Source of the DNA: Candidatus Thiodiazotropha sp. (ex Codakia rugifera)
GTDB taxonomy: Bacteria > Pseudomonadota > Gammaproteobacteria > Chromatiales > Chromatiaceae
Direction of reading: 5' to 3'
DNA length: 64,000 bases
Assembly: GCA_025656675.1 (NCBI GenBank)
Contig: JAHXHN010000004.1
Location: 62,001-126,000 of the forward strand
This document shows, piece by piece, positions 38,985-48,501 of this stretch. The position numbers and the translations under genes were made by a program. How positions within the stretch are numbered: position 1 is the stretch's first letter; every line of letters begins with the position of its first letter. A model generated the notes under the pieces. It searched no databases. It saw nothing but the letters and a program-made list of their open reading frames with translations, and was not told the origin of the DNA.

Positions 38985-40163
38985 ATGCACAATTTAAATT
39001 TTCCCAAAGGATTGACAACGGAAAAATTTCTTGCTGATTACTGGCAACGACAACCTTTACTGTTTCGTAACCCGCTTCCTGATTTTCAATGCGACCTTGA
39101 AGCCAATGATTTGGCCGGCATGGCCTGTGAAGAAGCGTTTGAGTCACGTCTGGTACTCGAAAAGCACGGTGTGACACCCTGGGAGGCCCGCTTTGGACCT
39201 TTTGATGATACGCTTTTTTCTGAATTACCCGAAAGCCACTGGACCTTGTTGGTACAGGATGTCGATAAACACCTGCCTGCTGTAGCGGAACTGCTGGACT
39301 ATTTCCGTTTCATACCGGACTGGCGACTCGACGATGTAATGGTGAGCTACGCTGTAGACCAGGGTTCCGTAGGCCCCCACATTGATGACTATGATGTATT
39401 TCTCTATCAGGCTGAAGGCAGGCGCCGCTGGAAAATTCATACCCGCCCCGTATCGGAAGAGGATTTTATCCCTGGTCTCGATCTGCGCATCCTGCCTGAC
39501 TTCGAAGCAGAGCAGGAGTGGCTGCTTGAACCTGGCGATATGCTCTATCTACCACCGAATGTCGCTCACTGGGGTCTGGCTGAAGGTGAATGCATGACCT
39601 GCTCCGTAGGCTTTCGTGCCCCACGTCTGCAAGAAATGGCTTCAGCCTGGTTCGATGCCACAATAGAAAACCGGCTACCGCAACGTCGTTATCGTGATCC
39701 ACCCCTCCAACCCCAGGCAGCACCAGGGGAGATCCTGCCCTCCTCTCTTAATGAGTTCAAAGCCCTTCTTCACGCCTGCCTACAACACAATGATCAAGAT
39801 GATCGATGGTTTGGTCGTTTCATTACCGAAACGAAAGATCATCTGCAGGTATTTCCCCGGGAACAACCCTTAACTGAGCACGGATTTCTCAACCGTTTTA
39901 GGGAACAGGCTGTTATCCAACGCCACGGTTGCACCCGCATGGCATTCAGTCGGCTAGAGAGCGATGGCCATGACACCCTGTATGCGAATGGACAGCACTA
40001 TACTCTGCCCAGTGATTCGGGAGATTTCCTACCTGTCATCACGCACTACAGGACGCTCCATTTCGGCTACCTGCAGGAGTGGCTAGAACAACCGATCTAC
40101 CTTGCCCTGCTCTGCCAACTCTACAATGACGGACATCTACTGTTTGCCGATGAAACAGCCTGA
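38985..40163 (+). CDS. roxA: ribosomal protein uL16 arginine 3-hydroxylase RoxA (YcfD), JmjC/cupin oxygenase
   Basis: 392 residues. The JmjC-type Fe(II)/2-oxoglutarate core has SVGPHIDDYDVFLYQ (His and Asp of the HxD motif) and the distal His in LYLPPNVAHWG. A C-terminal winged-helix-like domain completes the YcfD architecture. The E. coli homologue hydroxylates Arg81 of ribosomal protein L16. The purB-roxA order is seen in several gammaproteobacteria. Its 3' end overlaps the GNAT gene by 14 bp. Confidence 0.92.
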   Translation: MHNLNFPKGLTTEKFLADYWQRQPLLFRNPLPDFQCDLEANDLAGMACEEAFESRLVLEKHGVTPWEARFGPFDDTLFSELPESHWTLLVQDVDKHLPAVAELLDYFRFIPDWRLDDVMVSYAVDQGSVGPHIDDYDVFLYQAEGRRRWKIHTRPVSEEDFIPGLDLRILPDFEAEQEWLLEPGDMLYLPPNVAHWGLAEGECMTCSVGFRAPRLQEMASAWFDATIENRLPQRRYRDPPLQPQAAPGEILPSSLNEFKALLHACLQHNDQDDRWFGRFITETKDHLQVFPREQPLTEHGFLNRFREQAVIQRHGCTRMAFSRLESDGHDTLYANGQHYTLPSDSGDFLPVITHYRTLHFGYLQEWLEQPIYLALLCQLYNDGHLLFADETA

Positions 40164-41103
40164 TTGCACCATCAGAGAGGCACAATGGCCTGATGAGCGT
40201 GAACTACTGCGTCAAGTCAGAGAGCCCGTTTTCATCACTGAACAGGGCGTACCACCGACCATGGAATGGGACGATGATGACATCATGGCCTACCATCTCC
40301 TGGCGCTGGATGAACAGCAACAACCGATCGCCACTGCCCGCTTGCTGGGTACAGGACAGATAGGGCGTATGGCGGTCCTCCCAGATTGGCGAAACCAGGG
40401 AATAGGAACAGCATTATTGTTAACGCTTGTAAAGCGTGCCGATTCAATGGGCTTGGAAAGACTCTTTTTACATGCCCAGACCAGCGCAGAATCATTCTAT
40501 GCCCGAGCAGGCTTTACCCCGGTGGGCGAACCCTTTATGGAGGCAGGTATTCCCCACCAGAAAATGAGCTATTCCCTCAAGGAAGAAGATCAAGAAGAGC
40601 TATTCCTGGCCAACCTGGGTGAAACTTCCGATCTCTATCACCTGCATACCCTTGAGGATCATCAGATACACTGCACCACGATGGTACGGCAGGCAAAACG
40701 CCACCTTTGTCTATTCAGTCAGGTGCTTGATCCACAAATATTTGATGAACCGCCATTTATAGAAGCGACCAAGAACCTGGTTATGCGCTCACGCTTCAGC
40801 CGTGTACGAATCCTGCTACAGGACAATCGACTCGTCGTGCAGCAGGGCCATCAGCTCGTCGAACTGGCTCAACGACTCTCATCGTCAATCGAAATCCGTA
40901 TCCCTGGTGAAGCGTATCTGGATTATCTGGAAAACTTCATGCTGGTCGATAATTGTGGATATATCCATAGAAAACTTGCCGAGAATCTGTTGGGAGTCGC
41001 CTGCTACAGCGACCGACACCGGGTCAATCGGATGCAAACCATTTTTGATGATGCATGGGAACATGGGATTCCAGATCGCGAGTTGGCAAGATTGCATCTA
41101 TGA
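40150..41103 (+). CDS. GNAT N-acetyltransferase fused to a DUF7931-type C-terminal domain
   Basis: 317 residues from the ATG overlapping the end of roxA. Residues about 5-150 are an ElaA/YjcF-like GNAT fold with the acetyl-CoA loop VLPDWRNQGIGTALL and AESFYARAGFTPVGEPF. Residues about 155-317 are a separate domain (RQAKRHLCLFSQVLDPQIFD ... YLENFMLVDNCGYIHRK), the kind usually called DUF7931; its C-terminal layout with FMLVD and a basic patch resembles a degenerate phospholipase D/transferase fold, but no HKD motif is seen. Translational coupling to roxA suggests a shared role in protein or ribosome modification. Target unknown. Confidence 0.85.
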   Translation: MKQPDCTIREAQWPDERELLRQVREPVFITEQGVPPTMEWDDDDIMAYHLLALDEQQQPIATARLLGTGQIGRMAVLPDWRNQGIGTALLLTLVKRADSMGLERLFLHAQTSAESFYARAGFTPVGEPFMEAGIPHQKMSYSLKEEDQEELFLANLGETSDLYHLHTLEDHQIHCTTMVRQAKRHLCLFSQVLDPQIFDEPPFIEATKNLVMRSRFSRVRILLQDNRLVVQQGHQLVELAQRLSSSIEIRIPGEAYLDYLENFMLVDNCGYIHRKLAENLLGVACYSDRHRVNRMQTIFDDAWEHGIPDRELARLHL

Positions 41104-41115
41104 TTTCATATTCAA

Positions 41116-41277
41116 GGAAGCTCTGAACAAGTCTGGGCGAGTCAGATTGTGAGCCATAAAACTTCCCCATCAAGGCGTCAATTGCAGAGAATAGCCCAGT
41201 TTATTGTCAAGATTGACAACGCAGAGGCGGTAGTTTTTTGGTCGCAAGATGGCCCTCATGACCTGTTCTGAGCTTCC
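41116..41277 (+). repeat. MITE-like element, copy 2 (better preserved)
   Basis: 162 bp bounded by imperfect terminal inverted repeats: GGAAGCTCTGAACAAG at the left and, as reverse complement, GGAAGCTCAGAACAGG at the right. The TIR resembles IS5-group ends (GGAAG...GAACAAG). No clear target duplication (TCAA versus TTAG flanks). Inside is a 7-2-7 palindrome TTGTCAA-GA-TTGACAA (41204-41219). It lies 12 bp after the GNAT stop codon and may contribute the 3' end of that transcript. A decayed inverted copy is at 7880-8024. Confidence 0.75.
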
Positions 41278-41632
41278 TTAGTGTTGAGCGATCTGAACTA
41301 ACCCGACAAACAGATACATGACTGATATCATCGCTAACCAAACAGTATTGTTATCCGGCAGGTTAGTGCAAAGACCATAAAAGCATGGTCAACCGGGAAT
41401 TGTATGAACATGATTTAAGGACAATTAAAATGACATGAACACAACTCAATCGTGCAGCCGATGGATTGATTCCTCACTCTATGACTAAACAAGCCGTGAG
41501 CTACATTACTGGCATTCACACAGTGAGTGATATGATTTGCCCAAAGTCATTAATCTGGCATTATAAGCCTCAAGCAGCTAACTATTGAATACGTCAGGGA
41601 TTTGGAACATTTTTTCTTGGAATCTGATAACA
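41278..41632. other. intergenic stretch after the MITE
   Basis: 355 bp with no supported gene. It presumably carries the promoter of the SGNH/MBOAT pair, but I see no convincing -35/-10 pair. Confidence 0.35.
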
Positions 41633-42559
41633 ATGAAAATATTACAACCCGTGACAAAAGTACTTTTGACACTCTTCATTGTACTTCTAGTTGCAGAGAC
41701 TCTCTTACGTCTGGTTGAAAGTCGTTTATCAGGTAATGTTGCACATATTCAAGAGATCCCGGAACTCTCTGCACATTATGATCAATACAGTGAACCAGGC
41801 ATACTCTTTATAGGCAACTCGTTATCGAACAATGCCATTGATGCACCTCTATTTCGATCTGAATTGGATGAGCAAGGTGTGGTTTTTTCAGTCATTGAGA
41901 AAATCGTACCCGATGCGACAACCATTTGGTCCTGGTCTTGTATCCTACGTAATCGCATATTCGAACTGGACAACAAGCCGAACACGGTCTTTATAGGATT
42001 TGCCTGGAATCAACTCTCTGACCAGTCACGGTTGCTGCCTACACGGCTTGGAGGATTTTTCTGTACCAACACCGACCTGATGCATCTGGCCCGGCAAGCA
42101 AGAGTAAATAGTGCGGAAATTGGTGAGTTTCTCACAGCATCCACATTTCGGATGTTCACCCATCGCGAGATAATTCGCAATAAGGTTTTAGGGCTTTTGA
42201 TACCCCACTATATGACAGCGACACAGGATATCAACCGAAGGCAACGAAACGAAACTGCACAGCGAAACGAACATACGATGACCTACTCCGAGCTAGAAGG
42301 GGTCGTCTCACGCATTAAATCTTTTGACAAGGACGTGGTATTGCTTGCTTTTCCTGTCAGAGATAAAACCTATGAGCTGGACACCGATTTGGTCACATTT
42401 GCTGAAGATCACAATGTCAGTTTATTGGATTATCGCGATTTGGATGGCATCACAAAAGATTCGTTTTTAGATGAAATGCATTTATCTGAGAATGGAAGTG
42501 CCTTATTGACGCGAAGGCTGGTTGAAGATTTCGTTAAGATTCGCTCAACCGTTCAGTAG
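41633..42559 (+). CDS. SGNH/GDSL-like membrane-anchored protein
   Basis: 308 residues from the ATG at 41633. A single N-terminal membrane anchor (about residues 5-25) precedes a periplasmic domain that starts with LFIGNSLSNNAID (block I, Ser nucleophile) and ends with FLDEMHLSENGSALL (block V, DxxH). Together they give an SGNH hydrolase/acyltransferase catalytic triad. The AlgJ/AlgX and DltD families have this fold and pair with MBOAT proteins. The MBOAT gene starts 21 bp downstream. A GTG/TTG-started longer frame (from 41585) adds no recognised sequence. Confidence 0.75.
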   Translation: MKILQPVTKVLLTLFIVLLVAETLLRLVESRLSGNVAHIQEIPELSAHYDQYSEPGILFIGNSLSNNAIDAPLFRSELDEQGVVFSVIEKIVPDATTIWSWSCILRNRIFELDNKPNTVFIGFAWNQLSDQSRLLPTRLGGFFCTNTDLMHLARQARVNSAEIGEFLTASTFRMFTHREIIRNKVLGLLIPHYMTATQDINRRQRNETAQRNEHTMTYSELEGVVSRIKSFDKDVVLLAFPVRDKTYELDTDLVTFAEDHNVSLLDYRDLDGITKDSFLDEMHLSENGSALLTRRLVEDFVKIRSTVQ

Positions 42560-42580
42560 TTATCCGTAAGGCATAGATAC

Positions 42581-43993
42581 ATGTTATTTAATAGTTTTAT
42601 TTTTTGGGCTTTCTTTGCTGTCGTAATCATTCTCTATTGGCGATTGAATCATCGTGGACAGAACTTCCTTCTGTTAATTGCGAGTTATGTATTTTATGGC
42701 TATTGGGATTGGCGCTTTTTAGGTCTGATTGCCTTTTCAACAATCGTAGATTTTATTGTTGCCCAGGAACTGGAAAAGAGATCATCCCAGACCATACGAC
42801 GACGCTGGCTCCTGCTTTCATTGTGTAGCAACCTGGGGTTATTGGGTTTCTTCAAATATTTCGGTTTCTTTGCTGCAGAATTTGCGATCTTGCTGGAGTC
42901 GCTGGGGTTCCATGCATCGATGCCTACACTTAACATCATACTTCCAGTTGGCATATCGTTTTATACTTTCCAGACATTAGCTTACACCATCGATGTTTAT
43001 CGACGCCAAACCAAACCGACGAAAAATCTGTTGGATTTTTCAGTATACGTCTCATTCTTCCCACAATTGGTTGCCGGCCCGATAGAGCGTTCCAAAGATT
43101 TACTACCACAAATCGTGAATACCAGAACCTTCACTAAAGGGGCATTCTCCGAAGGTCTGTATCATGTCCTGATTGGTATGTTTAAGAAAGTGGTGATTGC
43201 TGACAACATGGCACCTATAGCCAATCAGGTGTTTGCAACACCTGTCAGCGATTTAAACGGCACTGAAATCCTTATTGGCATATATGCTTTTGCATTCCAG
43301 ATTTATGGGGATTTCTCCGGTTATTCATCGATTGCGCAAGGTATTGCCAAGTGGCTGGGCATTAATTTATCTTGGAACTTTCGCATGCCCTACTTTTCCA
43401 GAACTCCAAGTGAATTCTGGCAACGTTGGCATATCACGTTATCCTCATGGCTGAGAGACTATCTGTATATACCACTGGGTGGTAGCAGACACGGCGTCTT
43501 CAATACCTTTCGCAATCTTGTATTGACCATGTTTCTTGGCGGATTGTGGCATGGGGCAAACTGGACTTTTGCAGTATGGGGTTTGGCACATGGCATTATC
43601 CTGGTCGTCTATCATGCCTTGGAGCCAGTAACCAAAAAAGTACTGCTACCCGGCATTGTGGGTAAAGTTGTCGCAGCAGTCATTTTCTTCCACCTGGTCT
43701 GTATCACATGGCTACTGTTTCGTGCTGAAAACCTTGGACAAGCGGTTGCGATGTTCGGTCAACTGTTCCACAGTTTTACAATGACTGATTTCTCTCTCTA
43801 TTCATTGGGTATGTTGATTTTTTTCGCCCTGCCGATATTGGTATTGGAGTTGATCATAGAGCGTTCGGGTGACATGCTCTATGTGCTGAGCAGACACTGG
43901 TTGATACAGGGACTGATCTACAGTTATTTTATTTTTATGCTGATCATATTCCCACCACTCACACCCCAGGTATTTATCTACTTTCAATTCTAA
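42581..43993 (+). CDS. MBOAT-family O-acyltransferase (AlgI/DltB-like)
   Basis: 470 residues, about eleven transmembrane helices. The AlgI-type signatures are YPCQLVAGPIERSKDLL-like (FPQLVAGPIERSKDLLPQI), the acceptor-site region TPSEFWQRWHITLSSWLRDYLYIPLGG, and the catalytic His in LGGLWHGANWTFAVWG. Such proteins move acetyl groups across the inner membrane for O-acetylation of a glycan. With the SGNH partner upstream, this is a two-gene acetylation module. Polymer-synthesis genes are not in the window. A 15-bp hairpin follows. Confidence 0.9.
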   Translation: MLFNSFIFWAFFAVVIILYWRLNHRGQNFLLLIASYVFYGYWDWRFLGLIAFSTIVDFIVAQELEKRSSQTIRRRWLLLSLCSNLGLLGFFKYFGFFAAEFAILLESLGFHASMPTLNIILPVGISFYTFQTLAYTIDVYRRQTKPTKNLLDFSVYVSFFPQLVAGPIERSKDLLPQIVNTRTFTKGAFSEGLYHVLIGMFKKVVIADNMAPIANQVFATPVSDLNGTEILIGIYAFAFQIYGDFSGYSSIAQGIAKWLGINLSWNFRMPYFSRTPSEFWQRWHITLSSWLRDYLYIPLGGSRHGVFNTFRNLVLTMFLGGLWHGANWTFAVWGLAHGIILVVYHALEPVTKKVLLPGIVGKVVAAVIFFHLVCITWLLFRAENLGQAVAMFGQLFHSFTMTDFSLYSLGMLIFFALPILVLELIIERSGDMLYVLSRHWLIQGLIYSYFIFMLIIFPPLTPQVFIYFQF

Positions 43994-44027
43994 TTACCCA
44001 AGTTATCGATTTCAGCAGATTGCCCGA

Positions 44028-44064
44028 AATAAACTGAATAGAACAAATCTCTATTCAGTTTATT
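44028..44064 (+). terminator. 15-bp perfect hairpin after the MBOAT gene
   Basis: AATAAACTGAATAGA (44028-44042) and its exact reverse complement (44050-44064) flank a 7-base loop. Only a short T-run lies inside the arm, so this may be a terminator of weak type or a recombination-prone inverted repeat. Confidence 0.5.
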
Positions 44065-44483
44065 CACACATTACTGCTGCCCACTGAACATATTGTCAGT
44101 TGCTTTCATGTATAACAGAGCTATACGCTTGCCCGCTATATCTTTCAGATAGAGAGAGCGCATCACGCCTTGTAATCCTTACCTATTCTGAAATTCACCA
44201 ATTTCAACACCGCACTTTTTTATCAGGCTTTTAGTTCAAATTCTCCAAATGGCTCCATTTGTTGGCAGCAGTGATCTTCAGTCTCAGAGTACCTGGATTC
44301 CCCCACCTTAAGATGCGTAATCGGTATGGACAGGGCTGTGACCACAGGGCATTTATTTCGCGGAATCGCTGAATGCATTCAACCTGTTTTCTAACACAAA
44401 ATATGTCGATTTAATTTACACATTACCATCGCTTGCGGTCATTATAATTTCTAACACCTTGATAATCATTTAATACTTTTTAT
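44065..44483. other. intergenic stretch before the PEP-CTERM gene
   Basis: About 420 bp, A+T-rich towards the right. No supported gene or RNA. It may hold the activator sites for the sigma-54 promoter at 44484. Confidence 0.35.
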
Positions 44484-44499
44484 TGGCATATGTCTTGCG
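44484..44499 (+). promoter_or_regulatory. sigma-54 (-24/-12) promoter of the PEP-CTERM gene
   Basis: TGGCA at 44484-44488 and TTGC at 44495-44498 have the required 10-bp spacing between GG and GC (consensus TGGCAC-N5-TTGC). The predicted start is near 44510, about 95 bases before the ATG. PEP-CTERM genes are known to be often preceded by sigma-54 sites working with the PrsK/PrsR system, which supports the call. Confidence 0.65.
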
Positions 44500-44603
44500 T
44501 ATTTTAGGAATAAGCTTCGCATTGGTAAATTTGAAGTGGAAATAGACACCATACTGTGCGGCTGGAAAGTCAAATGTGGACATATTATAAGGAGGTAGTA
44601 GCA

Positions 44604-45839
44604 ATGCAACGCAAATGGATAACTATCGCTTTTATTGGCATCTTCTCGACACAAATTGAAGCAACGGTGATTTATGATGACGGTGGTCTTCATACCATAA
44701 GTGGTGTGGTAGTTGACGATATCCTGCTAGAGCATGGATCTGATTTGAATGTCGAGGGATTTGCCTTTATTCAACCTTTAGCTGGCGCACCAGCAATTGT
44801 TCAAGACAATACATCCCCTCCTGCTGGACCCAGCACGATTAATCTATCAGGTAATGCAACGGTGATGGGTGAAATCCTATATCGTCGTTGGTTTAACGAA
44901 GATAGCATTGTAACCATTGGTGACAATGCAATGATTGTTGGACAAGGCGAGTACATAAGTGGCTCTGGTCGAGGTGCTGTATCAGGCATGAGACGTGCAG
45001 AGGTCAGTGGTAATGCACGACTATTGGGTGCACACAATGCAGTCGATGGTGGCTCAGCCATCAATAACAGATCTTCTGGGGCTCTATTTGTTTCCGTCAG
45101 TGGTGGAGAAATAACGGGTGGCAATGGTGGACAAACTGGTGGTGACGGAATATCCGGACGATTTGACGTCGTCAATATTGAGATGACTGGAGGGGTTATC
45201 CAAGGCGGTACCGGTGGAAATGAGGGTGGTCACGGTATAGGCGTTCCTGATATAGCAATCGGGACCATCTCAGGTGGAGAGATTATTGGTGGAAATGGCG
45301 GACAAGCGGGTGGACATGCTCTTTTTTCTGACGCTGGATTTGATCTCAATATTACAGGAGGTGAATTTCAGGGCGGTAATGGTGGAAATACCGGGGGTGA
45401 TGCACTAAGACTTCATAGTTCTTTTTTTGATCCTGGTACAGCAACGATTTCTGGTGGATCCTTTGATGCTGGCGTTGGGCTATTTGATGATGGGTGGTTA
45501 CTCTATCTTGCAGGTATGGGTGGAAACATTGATATAACCGGTGGACTGTTCGGCTATGGAAACATTGGGAATGGATTTGGTATATTCAGAGGCGCTCATG
45601 TGAATGTCTACGGCTGGGATCTGAGTATCGTAGATGGCCTGTTAACCGGTTTCCTCATGGATAACAGCTGGATTGAGACACCGGTTTCTCTGGCATTTAA
45701 TGAGTTTTCCACACTGGGAACAATAAGTCTCTTCAACACACCACATCCCAGTTCGAGTGTCCCTGAACCAAGCACGCTTCTTCTCATGGCTATTGGGATA
45801 GCTGGGATAGGCATAGCAAAGCGTAAGAGAACCTCATAG
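44604..45839 (+). CDS. PEP-CTERM sorted surface protein with Gly-rich repeats
   Basis: 411 residues. Signal peptide MQRKWITIAFIGIFSTQIEA (cleavage after IEA), a long polar body with four Gly-rich repeats (residues about 165-270), and the C-terminal sorting signal VPEPSTLLLMAIGIAGIGIA followed by KRKR: PEP motif, membrane span and basic tail. Exosortase removes this tail during export. The exosortase gene (xrtA/epsH) is not in the window. AAGGAGG precedes the ATG by 8 bases, and an upstream in-frame ATG at 44556 lacks such a site. The body shows no enzyme motif and looks like a beta-rich matrix or adhesive protein. Confidence 0.9.
   Translation: MQRKWITIAFIGIFSTQIEATVIYDDGGLHTISGVVVDDILLEHGSDLNVEGFAFIQPLAGAPAIVQDNTSPPAGPSTINLSGNATVMGEILYRRWFNEDSIVTIGDNAMIVGQGEYISGSGRGAVSGMRRAEVSGNARLLGAHNAVDGGSAINNRSSGALFVSVSGGEITGGNGGQTGGDGISGRFDVVNIEMTGGVIQGGTGGNEGGHGIGVPDIAIGTISGGEIIGGNGGQAGGHALFSDAGFDLNITGGEFQGGNGGNTGGDALRLHSSFFDPGTATISGGSFDAGVGLFDDGWLLYLAGMGGNIDITGGLFGYGNIGNGFGIFRGAHVNVYGWDLSIVDGLLTGFLMDNSWIETPVSLAFNEFSTLGTISLFNTPHPSSSVPEPSTLLLMAIGIAGIGIAKRKRTS
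45102..45410 (+). repeat. four degenerate in-frame repeats in the PEP-CTERM gene
   Basis: Units start near 45102, 45190, 45273 and 45357, period about 84-88 bp (28-29 residues). Core protein pattern GGEI(I/T)GGNGGQ(A/T)GGxxL/I. They are protein-level repeats, not identical DNA repeats. Confidence 0.7.
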
Positions 45840-45888
45840 GTCCATAAACTATTCTTACGTAATCAACTAAGAGAGGATAAACAACCGG

Positions 45889-46019
45889 GACACCCACTCA
45901 ATAAAAAACGCCAAACAGCCTGTCCAGATCAATTTGACTATGGCCGGTGTGGGTGTCTTGATTATCGTATCTGCCACGTAACTTTTCCCACTACAGGGTG
46001 CGACCTAACCGCACCCTGT
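45889..46019. terminator. two inverted repeats between convergent genes
   Basis: GACACCCAC (45889-45897) with GTGGGTGTC (45949-45957), loop 51 bases; and ACAGGGTGCG (45993-46002) with CGCACCCTGT (46010-46019), loop 7 bases. They lie between the PEP-CTERM gene and the minus-strand genes. The second is a compact stem that could end transcripts from either side, although no U-tract follows. Confidence 0.45.
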
Positions 46020-46021
46020 GT

Positions 46022-46243
46022 CTACTTATTGTGTGGAAGGAGCTTATCCCATATGTTTTTTCCATCACGAAAAATATTGTACTGAATGTTACGCTCCAGC
46101 TGATGGTTTTTAATGTCGTTAAATCCAGCCTTATTCAGCATCTCGAGTGTTAACTCTTCACCCCACATGGCGTTCATGTCATCCACCATTATTGGCCTGT
46201 AAGACCGAATACAGGGACACTTTAAACACTCTATATTTATCAT
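46022..46243 (-). pseudogene. truncated duplicate of the C-terminus of the SAM methyltransferase
   Basis: A 73-codon frame whose residues 26-58 (MWGEELTLEMLNKAGF...HQLERNIQYN) closely match the last 40 residues of the methyltransferase encoded at 48502-49596 (MWGEELALEMLKKAGF...HQLEHDIQNN). The first 25 codons and the last 15 are unrelated. No catalytic domain is left, so it is a remnant or a domain fragment. It starts 6 bp after the chemoreceptor stop and could be translated by read-on, but function is unlikely. Confidence 0.7.
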
Positions 46244-46249
46244 TGATCG

Positions 46250-48217
46250 TTAAACTTTGCTCTCAATAACCTCCAGTAAAGCCACTATTTTCTGTGACAA
46301 CGGATCTACTTTTGCATATTGCTCTTCAGCCAAAGCCCTTTGCCCGGATTCCTGCAGTTGTATGATCTTTTGGATGATACTGTGCAATTCTGCATGGGGT
46401 TTCTCCAATTCCATCATCTCTGGTATGTGCCCAAACTGAGCCATACCCTGGCTGTAGTACCACTTGCCCAGACTGCAGTCATGATGGTCTGACGCCTGTT
46501 CTGCACTGAGTCCGCCCTTGCCATCCAGATAGGCGCGTAATCGGCCACGCCATGCAAGGTGTGCAGACTTCGCTTGTGTGAGATGCAGGTGTAGGTCATC
46601 GACCTTGAAGATGGATGCCTGGGATCTCAGTTCCTCAACCATGCTGCCGATTTGAGTAGTAGCATCCAGTGTGTCGCTGCCCGATTGAGCAGATCTGCTG
46701 GCCTCAGTACTGATATTGGATATACTTTCATTCATTTCTTCCGCTACATGGCTTTGTTCTTCGGTTGCCGTTGCGATTTGTAAGACCATCTCATTGATGC
46801 TGCTGATCTCGGTTGTAATTCGTTCGAAGGCCTGCCCTGCATTCGCTGCCTGTTCAGAACTGGCCTGCGCATTTTCCTGACTCTCCTCCATTTCCGACAC
46901 AGTGTTTCGCACTTCGTTTTGCAGACGTCCGATCATGTCACGGATTTCGTCAGCGGATGCCTTGCTCCTGCCTGCCAATGCCCGTACTTCGTCAGCGACA
47001 ACTGCGAAACCACGTCCCTGTTCACCTGCTCTGGCTGCTTCGATGGCCGCATTTAATGCCAATAGATTGGTTTGTTCAGAAATGCCTGTGATGACACCCA
47101 AAACCTTACTGATTTCCGTACTCTCATCGTCGAGTTTCTCAATGACCTGTGCCGTCGATTCAATCCGTGAGCGAAGTTTCTCCATAGTGCTGATGGTGTT
47201 ATCCATCACATGGCTGCCATTCTGGGCTTCATCGTCGGCCTGTTTCGCGGCTTTAGCAACGTGATTGGCGTTCTCCGCCACCTCCTGCACAGTGGCTGAC
47301 ATTTCATTCATGGCAGTTGCAACCTGGTCAATATCCAGGTGTTGATTTTGTACCCCCTTGACCATGGACTCTACGATACGAATTTGATCGGTACTGCTCA
47401 TGCCCACCGCTACGGAGGCATTGATGACTTGGGCAATCATCTTGCTGAAATGCTCCAAGAGTGAGTTAACCGATCGTGAAAATACAGCGATTTCATTATT
47501 GCCTTCGGAAGGGAGGCGGATGACAAGATCATTGTTCTGTTCAACATGATGCAGGGTTTTCTGCACATCCTGTATGCCGTTAATTATCGACCTGCTGATT
47601 AAAATGATACCCATTGAGATAATTAACATGGTTATCACTGGAAGCCAGAGACTCAGTGTTGAGGCTAAGCTGATATGTTGGCTGATCGAATGACTGGTCT
47701 TGTCAGTCAGGTCTCGATAGGAGTTGTCCAGTATGGAAAAAGCATCAAATGCAGGCGTGTCACTGACCTTTACGGAACCATCGATCTCTTTCGGTGTTCG
47801 CCCTGCCTGTGTCATTGATCTGACACTGTCCAGATGAGAGCGATACTCGTTGGCCACGGCAGCGATATTTTTGAGCGCTTCTCCTTCGGTTTCAGTCAGA
47901 CTGGACAGTGCGTTGTATTCGGCAAGCAACTTATCCAGCTGAGTAAAACCGGATTCCAGCCGCTGATAGTATTTGTCCTGCCCCCTGAGCACATAATTTT
48001 TAAAGTTATGTATGACACCGCCATAGCCGAACTCTGATTTTATCTCCATCATCAGCATTTGTCGTTTGGCTACGTTATCTAAATATTGTGTCCAATCACT
48101 CTTTACAGGCGAGATAGCTTGCTGAAAACCAGCAACCATTCCTACGAGTATGACGACAGACAGGATTAATAGCGCATTGAACAGTCCTTTGATGCTGAAT
48201 CGCTTGAATAGGTTCAT
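46250..48217 (-). CDS. methyl-accepting chemotaxis protein with C-terminal CZB zinc-binding domain
   Basis: 655 residues. Transmembrane helices at about 12-32 and 190-212 flank a helical periplasmic ligand domain. HAMP follows (about 212-265), then the signalling coiled coil with the tip [19 protein letters not shown]. The last 120 residues form a CZB domain: [37 protein letters not shown], giving the His3Cys zinc site. CZB receptors respond to zinc or hypochlorous acid in other bacteria. No che genes are adjacent, so it feeds a system encoded elsewhere. A methyltransferase remnant lies right after it. Confidence 0.93.
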   Translation of the reverse strand: MNLFKRFSIKGLFNALLILSVVILVGMVAGFQQAISPVKSDWTQYLDNVAKRQMLMMEIKSEFGYGGVIHNFKNYVLRGQDKYYQRLESGFTQLDKLLAEYNALSSLTETEGEALKNIAAVANEYRSHLDSVRSMTQAGRTPKEIDGSVKVSDTPAFDAFSILDNSYRDLTDKTSHSISQHISLASTLSLWLPVITMLIISMGIILISRSIINGIQDVQKTLHHVEQNNDLVIRLPSEGNNEIAVFSRSVNSLLEHFSKMIAQVINASVAVGMSSTDQIRIVESMVKGVQNQHLDIDQVATAMNEMSATVQEVAENANHVAKAAKQADDEAQNGSHVMDNTISTMEKLRSRIESTAQVIEKLDDESTEISKVLGVITGISEQTNLLALNAAIEAARAGEQGRGFAVVADEVRALAGRSKASADEIRDMIGRLQNEVRNTVSEMEESQENAQASSEQAANAGQAFERITTEISSINEMVLQIATATEEQSHVAEEMNESISNISTEASRSAQSGSDTLDATTQIGSMVEELRSQASIFKVDDLHLHLTQAKSAHLAWRGRLRAYLDGKGGLSAEQASDHHDCSLGKWYYSQGMAQFGHIPEMMELEKPHAELHSIIQKIIQLQESGQRALAEEQYAKVDPLSQKIVALLEVIESKV

Positions 48218-48501
48218 TATCAGTACTCAATTGAAATTTAAAATGTAGATTGTTGAACGAGTGTGGATTACTATCGGCAACACATCCATATAGCGGCAGT
48301 TCGCATATATCCTTTATAGAAAAGGACACATTTTACAATTCAATTTACCTCTCAATATGATTGGATTCTGACAGGCCGTTATCACATATTCAGGGCCCTG
48401 TGAGTACAGAAAAGCGGGTATTTCAGTCTAAGGTGGTGTGGATGGCGGCACGTCCCTGTGTCTCTGCCAAGCCTGAACGCAACAGATTTTCCACGGTTTA
48501 C

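Noticed and set aside
41204-41219. TTGTCAA-GA-TTGACAA as an independent operator
   Set aside because: It lies inside the MITE and is more simply part of that element's internal hairpin.
45102-45410. CRISPR-like or DNA tandem repeat
   Set aside because: Units are similar only at protein level, in frame, within a coding region and without constant spacers.
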